A stretch of 34,084 nt of DNA from the NCBI GenBank assembly GCA_016929295.1, contig JAFGJB010000281.1, forward strand, positions 1-34,084, in the 5' to 3' direction. Of this stretch, positions 19,377 to 27,584 are shown one piece after another (position 1 is the stretch's first letter; each line of letters starts with the position of its first letter). This DNA is from Candidatus Zhuqueibacterota bacterium (GTDB lineage: Bacteria > Zhuqueibacterota > Zhuqueibacteria > Residuimicrobiales > Krinioviventaceae). Made by a program: the position numbers and the translations under genes. A model generated the notes under the pieces. That model did no database searches. It saw only the letters and a list, made by a program, of their open reading frames with translations, and was not told where the DNA came from.

Positions 19377-20302
19377 AGATTGTTTTCATGGGAACGCCCG
19401 AGTTTGCTGTTCCCAGTTTGAAAACACTTTGCCGCAGCGATCACACTGTCATGGGTGTGTTGACAGCTCCTGACAAGCCGGCGGGGCGCGGCAGAAAATT
19501 ATCCGCCTCCGCCGTGAAGAATTTTGCGATCGCACATGAGCTGCCGATTCTCCAGCCCGAGCGCATGAATGATGCCGATTTCCTGCGTGAATTACGATTG
19601 TGGCAGGCTGATCTGTTTGTCGTCGTCGCTTTCCGCATCCTGCCGGAGAGTGTTTTCAGCATACCGCCCAAAGGGACAATCAATCTGCACGCCTCCTTGT
19701 TGCCCAAATATCGCGGCGCCGCACCCATCAACTGGGCGCTGATAAATGGCGAAAAGGAATCCGGCGTGACGACCTTTTTTATCGATAAAAATATCGATAC
19801 GGGTGAAATACTGTTGCAGCGCTCGATGCCGCTGACGGCCGATATGACCGCCGGTGAGCTGCATGATGCGCTGTCGATTTCCGGCGCCGATCTGCTGTTA
19901 CAGACGATCGATGGGATTGCGGCAGGGACGCTGATGCCCAAAAAACAGCGCGGCACTGCGACATCTGCACCGAAACTCACCAAAGAGCTGCAGCAGATCA
20001 TCTGGTCAAAAAGCGCTCTCGCATGCCATAATCTGGTGCGCGGATTGTCACCTCATCCCGCCGGCTGTGCGCTCTTTCGCGGTACGCAGGTCAAGATACT
20101 ACGGACGCGCATCGGCGTCGCAACGATATCATCCGCTTCACCCGGCGAGATCGTCGCCGTCGGCAAAAATGGTCCCATTGATGTTCAAACGGGCGATGGC
20201 GTCCTCTCCATTTTGCAGCTCAAACCGGAGGGACGTGCGGCCATGAGCGCTGGCGAATTCATACGCGGTTCGCATGTTGTACTCGGTGAAAAGTTTGATT
20301 AA
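19373..20302 (+). CDS. fmt: Methionyl-tRNA formyltransferase
   Basis: A 309-residue enzyme that transfers a formyl group from 10-formyl-THF to Met-tRNAi, needed for initiation. The N-terminal Rossmann-like domain has FMGTPEFAVPSL and the catalytic NLHASLLPKYRGAAPI and DKNIDTGEILLQ segments. The C-terminal OB-like tRNA-binding domain includes LSPHPAGCALFRG. The length is as expected. ATG 19373 overlaps the yajC stop by 4 bp, indicating translational coupling. The common partner def (peptide deformylase) is not in the window; rsmB follows after 3 bp, which is a frequent arrangement. Confidence 0.96.
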   Translation: MKIVFMGTPEFAVPSLKTLCRSDHTVMGVLTAPDKPAGRGRKLSASAVKNFAIAHELPILQPERMNDADFLRELRLWQADLFVVVAFRILPESVFSIPPKGTINLHASLLPKYRGAAPINWALINGEKESGVTTFFIDKNIDTGEILLQRSMPLTADMTAGELHDALSISGADLLLQTIDGIAAGTLMPKKQRGTATSAPKLTKELQQIIWSKSALACHNLVRGLSPHPAGCALFRGTQVKILRTRIGVATISSASPGEIVAVGKNGPIDVQTGDGVLSILQLKPEGRAAMSAGEFIRGSHVVLGEKFD

Positions 20303-20305
20303 GGC

Positions 20306-21649
20306 ATGGCGACGGTGAAGAAAGAGTCTCCTCGCAGTGTGGTGCAGGCGGCGATATCGCGCATCGAAGGAGACAATGCCTACACGGATATTGTTCTTTC
20401 TCATTTATTGACACGCCATTCGTTGGCTGAGCGCGAGCGCGCCTTTGTGACGCAGGTTGTTCGCGGCGCCATCCGCTGGAAAAAACGATTTGACTGGATT
20501 ATTGATCACCTTTTTTTGGGCCAGCGTGATCAATTGCCGCGTCCTGTTCGCTGGCTGCTGTGGGGCGCTTTATATCAGCTGGAGTTCATGAAGGTGCCTT
20601 CCTATGCGGCCGTGAATGAGGCCGTTCATCTGGCGCGGATGCTGAAACTGCATCGCTGGGCCGGCCTCGTCAACGGCATCCTGCGGGCGTATGTGCGAAA
20701 ACCTGAGGCGATTGTCTTTCCGGATGCCAAAACCTCACCCGTCGAGCACCTGGCATTCAGCGAATCACATCCCGAATGGCTGGTAGACCAGTTGCTCAGC
20801 CAATTCGGTTTTGAGGAGACGCATGCAATCTGCCGGGCGAACAACCATCCACCGGATCTGATTTTGCGCGTCAATCGGCGAAAGATATCCGCGGATGACT
20901 TTGCAGAATGGCTGAAACAAAACGGCGTCGAGTTTCAGCTGTCACCGGTCGCGGGTTTTTACCGGATCAGATCGATAGATTATGCGTTTCGCAGTCGATT
21001 GCTGGCTGAAGGGATGGCGACGGTGCAGGATGATAGCGCGGGATTGATCGGATTGCTGGCAGATCCGCAGCGCGATCAGATTTTCGCCGACCTTTGTGCT
21101 GCACCTGGCGGAAAATCGACTCATGTTGCCGAGCTGATGGACGACCGGGGATTCATCGTCAGCGGTGATCTGAATCAATCGCGAGCAGCTTCAATAGATC
21201 GCGCCGCCCGGCGGCTCGGTCTGTCGTCCGTTCATCCGGTTGTCGCCGATGCGCGCCAATTTCCTCTGCGGCAAGCCGACATCGTGCTGCTCGATGCACC
21301 CTGTTCCGGATTGGGCGTCCTTCGCAAGAAACCGGATTTGCGCTGGAGGAAGAACGCGTCTGATTTGAGTCTACTTGCCGTGCTGCAACGGCAATTGATA
21401 CATCGCGCCGGCGAACTCGTCAAAGCGGGTGGCAGCCTCATTTATTCGACCTGCACCATCCCTCCAGCGGAGAATGAGATGATTGTCGATGAATTTCTCG
21501 GCAAGAATCCGCAGTTTGAAATCGTTCATGCAAAGACCTCGACTATCGCTGATGAATTCATCACCGAGAGAGGATTCATTCGGACATGGACGCACAAACA
21601 CGACATGGACGGGAGTTTTGCCGCGAAAATGATTAAGAGGAATTTTTAG
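20306..21649 (+). CDS. rsmB: 16S rRNA m5C967 methyltransferase RsmB
   Basis: A 447-residue Fmu/Sun/RsmB protein that methylates C967 of 16S rRNA using SAM. The N-terminal NusB-like RNA-binding domain covers about residues 1-150 (FVTQVVRGAIRWKKRFDWIID). The methyltransferase domain has the SAM loop DLCAAPGGKSTH, the catalytic cysteine of LDAPCSGLGVLRKKPD and the second cysteine in STCTIPPAENE. ATG 20306 lies 3 bp after fmt. The last base of its stop is the first base of the GTG start of the PASTA gene. Confidence 0.95.
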   Translation: MATVKKESPRSVVQAAISRIEGDNAYTDIVLSHLLTRHSLAERERAFVTQVVRGAIRWKKRFDWIIDHLFLGQRDQLPRPVRWLLWGALYQLEFMKVPSYAAVNEAVHLARMLKLHRWAGLVNGILRAYVRKPEAIVFPDAKTSPVEHLAFSESHPEWLVDQLLSQFGFEETHAICRANNHPPDLILRVNRRKISADDFAEWLKQNGVEFQLSPVAGFYRIRSIDYAFRSRLLAEGMATVQDDSAGLIGLLADPQRDQIFADLCAAPGGKSTHVAELMDDRGFIVSGDLNQSRAASIDRAARRLGLSSVHPVVADARQFPLRQADIVLLDAPCSGLGVLRKKPDLRWRKNASDLSLLAVLQRQLIHRAGELVKAGGSLIYSTCTIPPAENEMIVDEFLGKNPQFEIVHAKTSTIADEFITERGFIRTWTHKHDMDGSFAAKMIKRNF

Positions 21650-22413
21650 TGAAAGAAAAAAAGATGAGGTATAGTAAAAGTCTTTGGGGATCCATAGGGA
21701 TTATTTTAGCAATTCTGGCGGCTTTGTATTGTTTGCTGATATTTTTGATCATGCCCCTTTATACGCGCCATTGGCAACGGGTCCGCGTACCCGATGTGAC
21801 GAATCTCAGCGTCTCTGCGGCCGAGAAGATTTTGCGGCATAGCAAACTCGTGCCTGCGCGTGGAGATATCCGCTATGATGATGCAATCCCGGCCGGATAT
21901 ACGATTTTTCAGAATCCGGTTGCGAACAGTTATGTGAAGAAGGGGCGACGGATTTATCTCATTTCTTCAAAAGGTAAACGTCCCGTTCTCGTGCCCAATC
22001 TGGTTGGTACGAACCTGAGAGATGCGCAATTCAGCATCGTGCAAAATCAACTCACAATCGGGAAAATTTCATATGAATTTGATGGATACTACCCGGACGG
22101 AGTTGTCATGGCGCAAGGCGTCGCCCCCGAGACCGAGGTCATGGCCGGCAGCATGATCAACTTGACGGTGAGCATGGGAGAAACGGCGAGTGGACTGTTC
22201 GTGCCCGATTTATACGGTATGTCACTGGAAAAGGCCGAGCTCTATCTGCAAAAGTCACAATTGACAACAGGGCGTGTGAGTTATATCGAATCGACGACTT
22301 TGCCCAATCTTGTCGTCGATCAATCGCCGCCGGCCGGGCAGCGGGCAACCATAGGCGATACGATTCATGTCACGCTGAGTAAGCCGCTTAAAGGGGAGGA
22401 GATGCCATGGTGA
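21649..22413 (+). CDS. Membrane-anchored protein with three PASTA domains
   Basis: A 254-residue protein with a short basic N-terminus, one membrane helix at about residues 13-35 and then three PASTA domains facing the periplasm. They begin near VRVPDVTNLSVSAAEKIL, VLVPNLVGTNLRDAQ and LFVPDLYGMSLEKAE, each ending in a G-x-x-I/V-x-L-x-x-S pattern. PASTA domains bind peptidoglycan fragments or act as spacers in kinases and PBPs. Here there is no kinase or transpeptidase domain. GTG 21649 has GAGG at 21637-21640 upstream; ATG 21664 is an alternative. The 3' end overlaps rpe by 7 bp. Probably an envelope protein; its precise role is unknown. Confidence 0.88.
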   Translation: MKEKKMRYSKSLWGSIGIILAILAALYCLLIFLIMPLYTRHWQRVRVPDVTNLSVSAAEKILRHSKLVPARGDIRYDDAIPAGYTIFQNPVANSYVKKGRRIYLISSKGKRPVLVPNLVGTNLRDAQFSIVQNQLTIGKISYEFDGYYPDGVVMAQGVAPETEVMAGSMINLTVSMGETASGLFVPDLYGMSLEKAELYLQKSQLTTGRVSYIESTTLPNLVVDQSPPAGQRATIGDTIHVTLSKPLKGEEMPW

Positions 22414-23084
22414 AAATGGCGCCATCTGTCCTCAGCGCCGATTTTTCGCAACTTGCCGAGCAGATCAAAATTGTCGAGAGAGCCGGCGCGGATTGGATTC
22501 ATCTCGATATTATGGACGGCCATTATGTGCCGAATATCACATTCGGTCCTCTGGTCATCGCCGGAATTCGCAAGATCACTCACTTGACCCTGGATGCGCA
22601 CTTGATGATTGAAAATGCGGACGCTTACCTCGCCGCGTTTCAAGAGGCCGGCGTCAATCAGCTCACGGTGCACGTGGAGGCGTGTCCCCATTTATGGACG
22701 ACGATCGACAAGATCCACGATCTGCATCTCAGGGCAGGGATCACCCTCAATCCGGCGACGCCCATTTCTCTCATTGAGCCCATCCTGCATCGAGTCGAGC
22801 TGGTGTTGGTCATGACCGTGGAACCAGGATTCGGCGGGCAGCGCTTTATCGATGCGATGGTGGACAAAATCGCTGCACTGCATAAATTCAAACAAGAGCA
22901 CAAGCTGAGCTATGAGATTCAGGTCGATGGTGGTATTGACGAGACGACGGCGCCGTCCGTCGTCAGAGCCGGCGCGACGGTCCTTGTGGCGGGGAGCTCA
23001 ATATTTGGCGTAGCGGATATTGCCGCGGCTTTTCATCGCATCAAAACAGCGGCGGAGATGGCGAAAAATGGCGAGAGTCTTTGA
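22407..23084 (+). CDS. rpe: Ribulose-phosphate 3-epimerase
   Basis: A 225-residue TIM-barrel enzyme interconverting ribulose 5-phosphate and xylulose 5-phosphate in the pentose phosphate pathway. The family signature is complete: APSVLSADF with the metal-site residues of WIHLDIMDGHYVPN (His and Asp), DAHLMI, GITLNPATP, MTVEPGFGGQRF and QVDGGIDETTAP followed by AGSSIFG. A strong GGGGAGGA at 22393-22400 precedes ATG 22407, which lies inside the last codons of the PASTA gene. It is the last gene of the radA run; no clear terminator follows before the csp promoter. Confidence 0.97.
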   Translation: MVKMAPSVLSADFSQLAEQIKIVERAGADWIHLDIMDGHYVPNITFGPLVIAGIRKITHLTLDAHLMIENADAYLAAFQEAGVNQLTVHVEACPHLWTTIDKIHDLHLRAGITLNPATPISLIEPILHRVELVLVMTVEPGFGGQRFIDAMVDKIAALHKFKQEHKLSYEIQVDGGIDETTAPSVVRAGATVLVAGSSIFGVADIAAAFHRIKTAAEMAKNGESL

Positions 23085-23101
23085 GAAAAGCAAACTTGCG
23101 C

Positions 23102-23130
23102 TTGACAAATGTCGCCCATGTTTTTATATT
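23102..23130 (+). promoter_or_regulatory. Strong sigma70-type promoter of csp
   Basis: TTGACA (23102-23107) and TATATT (23125-23130) are separated by exactly 17 bases, a near-consensus housekeeping promoter. Transcription would begin near 23137, giving a leader of about 100 bases before the cold-shock gene. The same -10 hexamer and spacing recur upstream of the tRNA cluster (28674-28702). Confidence 0.8.
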
Positions 23131-23136
23131 AGCCGC

Positions 23137-23236
23137 GATTTGTAGTGGGAGTAGGAAGGCCGAGACCGACATTTAATGACAGCCAATCTACAAATCAGTC
23201 GGCCGGCCGTCCGGAAAACGCAGGAGGCTCATTGTC
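23137..23236 (+). promoter_or_regulatory. Structured 5' leader of the cold-shock gene
   Basis: GATTTGTAG (23137-23145) and CTACAAATC (23188-23196) form a perfect 9-bp stem at the predicted transcript start. An alternative pairing joins ATGACAGCC (23176-23184) with GGCT (23226-23229) and GTCAT (23234-23238), bulging CATT. That pairing would cover part of the AGGAGG ribosome binding site (23222-23227) and the start codon. The two pairings could compete. Long leaders that switch structure with temperature are known for cspA-type genes; applying this here is inference. Confidence 0.5.
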
Positions 23237-23437
23237 ATGCCCAGAGGGAAAGTGAAATGGTTCAATGACAGTAAAGGTTTCGGTTTCATTGAACAGGATG
23301 AGGGTGAAGACGTGTTTGTCCATTACTCTGTCATCGACATGGATGGTTTCAGAACGTTGGCGGAGGGCAGCCTTGTCGAGTTTGAGATGGTGAAAGGAGA
23401 CAAAGGATTACAAGCCACGCGAGTGACAGCGGCTTGA
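23237..23437 (+). CDS. Cold-shock domain protein (CspA family)
   Basis: A 66-residue single cold-shock domain that binds single-stranded RNA and DNA through an OB fold. [14 protein letters not shown] contains RNP1 (residues 13-20) and DVFVHYS contains RNP2 (26-30). The aromatic residues that stack on nucleobases are present (Trp8, Phe9, Phe15, Phe17, Phe27, His29). The length is typical. AGGAGG at 23222-23227 gives good spacing to ATG 23237. It is a monocistronic unit with its own promoter and terminator. Whether it is cold-induced cannot be read from the protein; the long structured leader suggests post-transcriptional control. Confidence 0.95.
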   Translation: MPRGKVKWFNDSKGFGFIEQDEGEDVFVHYSVIDMDGFRTLAEGSLVEFEMVKGDKGLQATRVTAA

Positions 23438-23466
23438 CATCTGGTGACAGTCCCGAGTGATCTCAG

Positions 23467-23497
23467 AAAACCCCGCTTATCACGTGGGGTTTTTGTT
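23467..23497 (+). terminator. Intrinsic terminator of csp
   Basis: AAAACCCC (23467-23474) pairs with GGGGTTTT (23486-23493), extended inward by G-T and C-G pairs, with loop TTATCAC, and runs into TTTTTGTTT. It lies 30 bp after the csp stop and closes the transcript. The remaining ~70 bases up to the next gene show no clear promoter. Confidence 0.85.
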
Positions 23498-23569
23498 TAA
23501 AACCGAATGATGAAACAATTAAAATCGATGTGACGTAACAGATTGGATGAGCAAGTCAACAGGAAGAAA

Positions 23570-24004
23570 ATGAAACGTACTTTCACCAAGAAGGATATCG
23601 ATATCATTGCCGAAACGCTGGGTGTGAAACCCAAGTTCAAAAACAATAATTATCGATTTGAGCTGATAAATTCTGGAAATCACAACAGATTATCTTTGGA
23701 GATTTACCCCGATATTCCCATCGGAGCCGGCAAAGGCAATTTGATCACCGTTTACGCCCCGTGTTCCCATCTTCAACTTCACTTTTGTACAGGATATGTT
23801 GTGAGTGAAATGCTTGGCGAAGTGACGTTCATTGGTGAATCGGGTGGTAAACTGTCCGGGCTCATCGTTGAGCGGGAAGCGGGTTGCAGCCTCTATGCAA
23901 ATGTCGAACGAGATATTTTGTCCGGAGATTTTACCACCCTGGGCCCGGAAATTATGCTGTCAGGCGTCGCCTTGTCTCTGGCAGAAGAGCTTTTCGAAAA
24001 ATGA
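23570..24004 (+). CDS. Hypothetical protein, unrecognised family
   Basis: A 144-residue protein I do not recognise. It starts with a basic segment (MKRTFTKKDID) and then a mixed alpha/beta sequence with no signal peptide or membrane helix, so it is probably cytoplasmic. Three cysteines are scattered and do not form a metal motif. ATG 23570 is preceded by AGGAAG at 23561-23566; the frame is also open from a TTG at 23543. The end overlaps an ATG (ATGA at 24001-24004) leading into the xerD region, so it is probably the first gene of the xerD-birA-coaX-rsgA run. Codon use resembles its neighbours, with no sign of recent transfer. Confidence 0.7.
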   Translation: MKRTFTKKDIDIIAETLGVKPKFKNNNYRFELINSGNHNRLSLEIYPDIPIGAGKGNLITVYAPCSHLQLHFCTGYVVSEMLGEVTFIGESGGKLSGLIVEREAGCSLYANVERDILSGDFTTLGPEIMLSGVALSLAEELFEK

Positions 24005-24020
24005 CCAGCCTCTCATACCG

Positions 24021-24947
24021 TTGAATCTCGCAGACTATATAAAGACTTTTATTGACTATTTACGCATCGAGCGGCAAGTGGCGGCTAACACTGTCGAAGC
24101 TTATCAGAGAGATCTGCTGCGCTATATAGCGTTCCTGCAAGAGCGCGCGATCGATGATTTCAGCAGCGTCTCCCATCGCGATATCTATGCTTTTCTGGAA
24201 ATGCTGCATGAGTTGACCCTGAGCGCCGCATCTGTTTCGCGGAATTTATCGGCGGTTCGGGCGCTACATCATTTTCTCATCGGCGAAAATGTGACATCGG
24301 TTGATCCGACGGAGAATATCGTCGTGCCAAAACCGTGGATGAAATTGCCCGAAATCCTGACGGCAAATGAGATGGCGCGCCTGCTTGTACAACCGGACAC
24401 AGCGACGGATACAGGAATACGCGACCGCGCATTGTTGGAAACTGCCTACGCGACAGGTGTTCGGGTGTCGGAACTCGTCAACATGAAAACCGCCGATATC
24501 TATTGGCAGGATGAATTCATCAGAGTGCTGGGAAAAGGCGATAAGGAGCGACTTGTTCCAGTTGGCGCTGCCGCGCTCAACTGGATCCGCGTCTACATGC
24601 GTGGGCCGCGGATCCATCTGGCTGCATTGGGATGTGGGGGCGATGTGCTATTTTTAAATCGCTTTGGCAAAAAGCTGAGCCGTCAGAGCGTATGGATCCA
24701 TCTGAAAAAGTATGCCCGACAGGCCGGCATTTACACGTTCATCAGTCCCCATACCATTCGGCACTCTTTCGCCACGCATCTGATCGAAGGAGGCGCTGAT
24801 CTGCGGGCAGTGCAGGAAATGCTGGGACATGCGGACATTATCACAACGCAAATCTATACGCATCTGGATCGGGACTATTTGAAACAGGTGCATCATCGTT
24901 TTCATCCCCTGGAAAGTGGACGTTTATGGAAAGCCCAAAATGAGTGA
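24021..24947 (+). CDS. xerD: Tyrosine recombinase XerD/XerC type
   Basis: A 308-residue tyrosine recombinase that resolves chromosome dimers at dif. The N-terminal SAM-like core-binding domain (about 5-90) has YLRIERQVAANTVEAYQRDL. The catalytic domain has Arg148 (ATGVRVSEL), Lys172 (LGKGDKERLVP), His244 and Arg247 (SPHTIRHSFATHL), His270 (MLGHADI) and nucleophile Tyr279 (TQIYTHL). All active-site residues are present. XerD versus XerC is not certain. No ATG is available in frame: the frame enters from inside the hypothetical gene, and TTG 24021 gives the normal length but has no ribosome binding site. A 7-codon ORF just upstream may couple it. The stop overlaps birA. Confidence 0.88.
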   Translation: MNLADYIKTFIDYLRIERQVAANTVEAYQRDLLRYIAFLQERAIDDFSSVSHRDIYAFLEMLHELTLSAASVSRNLSAVRALHHFLIGENVTSVDPTENIVVPKPWMKLPEILTANEMARLLVQPDTATDTGIRDRALLETAYATGVRVSELVNMKTADIYWQDEFIRVLGKGDKERLVPVGAAALNWIRVYMRGPRIHLAALGCGGDVLFLNRFGKKLSRQSVWIHLKKYARQAGIYTFISPHTIRHSFATHLIEGGADLRAVQEMLGHADIITTQIYTHLDRDYLKQVHHRFHPLESGRLWKAQNE

Positions 24948-25707
24948 ATTGATCATTGGCTCGCGCATCATTCGGCTGGAGCGGGTGGATTCGACGAACA
25001 ATTACGTGAAGCGAATGCTGCCGACGTTGCCCGATGGCGCCATTGTCATCGCCGACGAGCAAACCCATGGAAAGGGCAGAGGCGGGCATGAATGGATATC
25101 CTGTCCGGGAAAGGGATTGACATTTTCCGTTCGTTTGTCCGTCCCTGCCGATGATAGAGCTGTCCCTTTATTCAATCTCTTCCCGGCTGTCGCCATCGTT
25201 AATTGCCTCCGATCGCTGAAAATCGCCGCTCAAATAAAATGGCCCAATGACATCTTTATGAACGGCAGAAAACTCGGAGGAATTCTTGTTGAAACCGTCT
25301 CGACGTCTGTGAAAATAAATGTCATACTGGGTGTCGGCCTCAATGTGAACACTGAATTGAGCGACTTTCCCGTCCCGTTGCGCCACATTGCCGGATCGCT
25401 TAAAAGTATCAGCGGCCAGGAGTATAACATTAAAGTCATTTTTAAAAAGATGATCCAGTTTTTCAATCAACTGTACGATAAAGTTCAAACAGAGAATGGC
25501 TGGCGATCGCTGCGGCAAAAGTGGAATGACTATTGCTTGCACATCAATCGACCCATAAATGTCAGCCAAAAAAATGGCGTCACAACCGGTATATTCACCG
25601 GAGTTGATGAGTACGGTTTTGCAGTCATAAAAAGTAAAGGGCAGCAGTTCACGTTGCGGGATTGTGCGCATATTTCCTTGCGGGAGGACTATGATACTTG
25701 CAATTGA
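24940..25707 (+). CDS. birA: Biotin--[acetyl-CoA-carboxylase] ligase, catalytic only
   Basis: A 255-residue class I-type biotin protein ligase. It makes biotinyl-AMP and attaches biotin to the carboxylase carrier protein. Seen are VDSTNNY, the biotinyl-AMP loop HGKGRGGHEW (43-52), SCPGKGLTFS, KWPNDI (100-105), the GRKLGGILVE block with Lys111 and LGVGLNVN, then a small C-terminal SH3-like domain. The N-terminal helix-turn-helix of regulatory BirA is missing, so it should not repress biotin genes itself. The loop reads GKGRGGHEW rather than the common GRGRRGR-W. ATG 24940 overlaps xerD by 8 bp, and coaX begins 17 bp before its end. Confidence 0.94.
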   Translation: MSELIIGSRIIRLERVDSTNNYVKRMLPTLPDGAIVIADEQTHGKGRGGHEWISCPGKGLTFSVRLSVPADDRAVPLFNLFPAVAIVNCLRSLKIAAQIKWPNDIFMNGRKLGGILVETVSTSVKINVILGVGLNVNTELSDFPVPLRHIAGSLKSISGQEYNIKVIFKKMIQFFNQLYDKVQTENGWRSLRQKWNDYCLHINRPINVSQKNGVTTGIFTGVDEYGFAVIKSKGQQFTLRDCAHISLREDYDTCN

Positions 25708-26464
25708 TATTGGCAACACCCAGATCGCCGGCGGATTGTACATCAACAAGAATCTGGCAGCGCATTGGCGGCTCTCCAGCACCGCCGAGAGAACCGAAGA
25801 CGAGACCTGGATTTTAATGAAAGCCATTGTGCAGGCAAATGGTTTTGATATTGAAAAAACCGGCGGTGTCGCCATAACCTCGGTCGTGCCGGATATCACG
25901 CATACCTTTGAGAAAATGTCGAGCAAATACTTGCGCTGCGATCCCGTGATCGTTGATTCGACGCTGGACCTGGGGATTGAAATCAAGTATGATACGCCGC
26001 AGTCCGTCGGGGCGGATCGCCTGTGCAACGCTGTCGGTGGCTTTTTCAAGTATGGCGGGCCGCTGATCATCATTGATTTTGGCACGGCGACATCTTTTGA
26101 TGTCGTCTCGAATAGAGGAGAGTATCTTGGCGGCATGATTGCGCCCGGCATTGAAATGTCATCCATGGTTCTGCACCAGAGAGCAGCGAAATTACCGAGA
26201 GTCTACCTTTCGTTTCCGGACAAGGTGATCGGCAAAACCACCGAAACAAGCATGCAATCCGGCCTCATGTATGGCGCTGTAGAGATGATTGATGGCTTGA
26301 CCAAACGGATTAACGAGGAGCTGGGGTGCGAAGCAAGATGTATTGCCACCGGCGGACTGGCCCGACTTGTCTTAAACAAGCTGCGCAATGATTATACCCT
26401 GGATTCTTTTTTGACCCTCGACGGCTTGAGAATAATTTATGATCGGGTCAGAAAAGGTGCATGA
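25691..26464 (+). CDS. coaX: Type III pantothenate kinase
   Basis: A 257-residue ASKHA-fold kinase performing the first step of CoA synthesis. N-terminal AIDIGNTQIAGGLY binds ATP phosphate. YDTPQSVGADRL (100-111) carries the catalytic Asp109, then come IDFGTATSFDVV, GEYLGGMIAPGI and the ATGGLARL adenine-site loop. The length and motifs are canonical for CoaX. The GGGAGG at 25682-25687 selects ATG 25691 over the longer open frame from 25664, so it overlaps the birA end by 17 bp. birA-coaX neighbours are common in bacteria, linking biotin ligation and CoA synthesis to acetyl-CoA carboxylation. Confidence 0.96.
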   Translation: MILAIDIGNTQIAGGLYINKNLAAHWRLSSTAERTEDETWILMKAIVQANGFDIEKTGGVAITSVVPDITHTFEKMSSKYLRCDPVIVDSTLDLGIEIKYDTPQSVGADRLCNAVGGFFKYGGPLIIIDFGTATSFDVVSNRGEYLGGMIAPGIEMSSMVLHQRAAKLPRVYLSFPDKVIGKTTETSMQSGLMYGAVEMIDGLTKRINEELGCEARCIATGGLARLVLNKLRNDYTLDSFLTLDGLRIIYDRVRKGA

Positions 26465-26492
26465 ACGCTTGAAAATGAGATGAGGAGGAACG

Positions 26493-27584
26493 GTGACGCT
26501 AGCGGATTTGGGGTGGGACGATTATTTCAAGGCTCGCTTGAGCGAATTCAATGAATCCGATTTGATTTGTGCCCGCGTATCGATGCAACAGAAAAAGCAG
26601 TATCGCGTCCTGACCGAGTCGGGCGAATTTCCTGCGGTTATCGCGGGAAAACTCAGGCACGCGGCCGAATCCATGGCGGATTTCCCTGCTGTCGGCGACT
26701 GGGTGCTGGTGAACCTCAATTCCGACGAAGGCAAGGCCATCATTCATCATGTGTTGCCGCGCAGGACAAAGATATCTCGCGATACGACGACGCGCAAAGG
26801 ACGCCGGCCAATCGCCGATGAACAGGTGCTCGTCGCCAATATTGACACCATTTTCCTCGTCGCTGCTCTCAACGAAGAGCTGAATCTCAGACGAATTGAA
26901 CGCTATTTGACAGTGATTTGGGATAGCGGCGCAAAACCGGTTCTGTTGTTGAACAAATCCGATCTCTGTGAGGATATTGACGATCTCTTGCCGCAAATTG
27001 AAGAGGTGGCCATTGGAGTGGATGTTCACGTCTTGAGTGCAACGAACAATGAAGGCCTCGACGTCCTGCGGCGTTATCTCGACGCTGGAACGACCGTAGC
27101 CCTGCTCGGATCGTCCGGCGTGGGCAAGTCAACGATCATCAATAAAATCATTGGCAGGGAAAAGTTTAGCGTCGCACAAACCGGGGAGTATAAGGATAAA
27201 GGCAGGCATGCGACGACATTTCGCGAGATGGTCGTGCTCGAATCGGGCGGCATTCTCATCGACAATCCGGGCTTGCGATCCATACAGCTGTGGGACGGCG
27301 AAGAGGGCATGGCAAAATCTTTTGCAGATATTGAACAATTTGCCATCGACTGTCGTTTTAAGGATTGTCGGCACTTGAATGAACCCGGGTGCGCTGTTCG
27401 GCGGGCAGTTGCGTCGAGCGAACTGCCAGCGGAGCGATATGAGAGTTATCTCAAGCTGCAGAAGGAACTCGACTTTCGCGCCAGAAAAGAAAACTGGGCT
27501 GGTCGGCAAAATACGAAAAGACGGTGGAAATCGATTGCAAAGAGTGTGCGACGGATGAAAAATAGCCGGGATAAATTTCAGTGA
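26493..27584 (+). CDS. rsgA: Ribosome small-subunit GTPase RsgA
   Basis: A 363-residue circularly permuted GTPase that checks late 30S maturation. An N-terminal OB domain (about 30-110) is followed by the permuted G motifs: G4 NKSD (154-157), then G1 GSSGVGKST (206-214) and G3 DNPGLR (257-262). The zinc site uses Cys287, Cys292, His294 and Cys300 (CRFKDCRHLNEPGC). All RsgA hallmarks are intact. GTG 26493 is chosen because AGGAGG at 26483-26488 gives good spacing. It follows coaX by 28 bp. Its stop overlaps the next start (TGATG). Confidence 0.96.
   Translation: MTLADLGWDDYFKARLSEFNESDLICARVSMQQKKQYRVLTESGEFPAVIAGKLRHAAESMADFPAVGDWVLVNLNSDEGKAIIHHVLPRRTKISRDTTTRKGRRPIADEQVLVANIDTIFLVAALNEELNLRRIERYLTVIWDSGAKPVLLLNKSDLCEDIDDLLPQIEEVAIGVDVHVLSATNNEGLDVLRRYLDAGTTVALLGSSGVGKSTIINKIIGREKFSVAQTGEYKDKGRHATTFREMVVLESGGILIDNPGLRSIQLWDGEEGMAKSFADIEQFAIDCRFKDCRHLNEPGCAVRRAVASSELPAERYESYLKLQKELDFRARKENWAGRQNTKRRWKSIAKSVRRMKNSRDKFQ

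Noticed and set aside
23832-24020. A 63-codon N-terminal extension of XerD
   Set aside because: It overlaps the hypothetical gene out of frame and is not recombinase-like. TTG 24021 gives the family's normal length.
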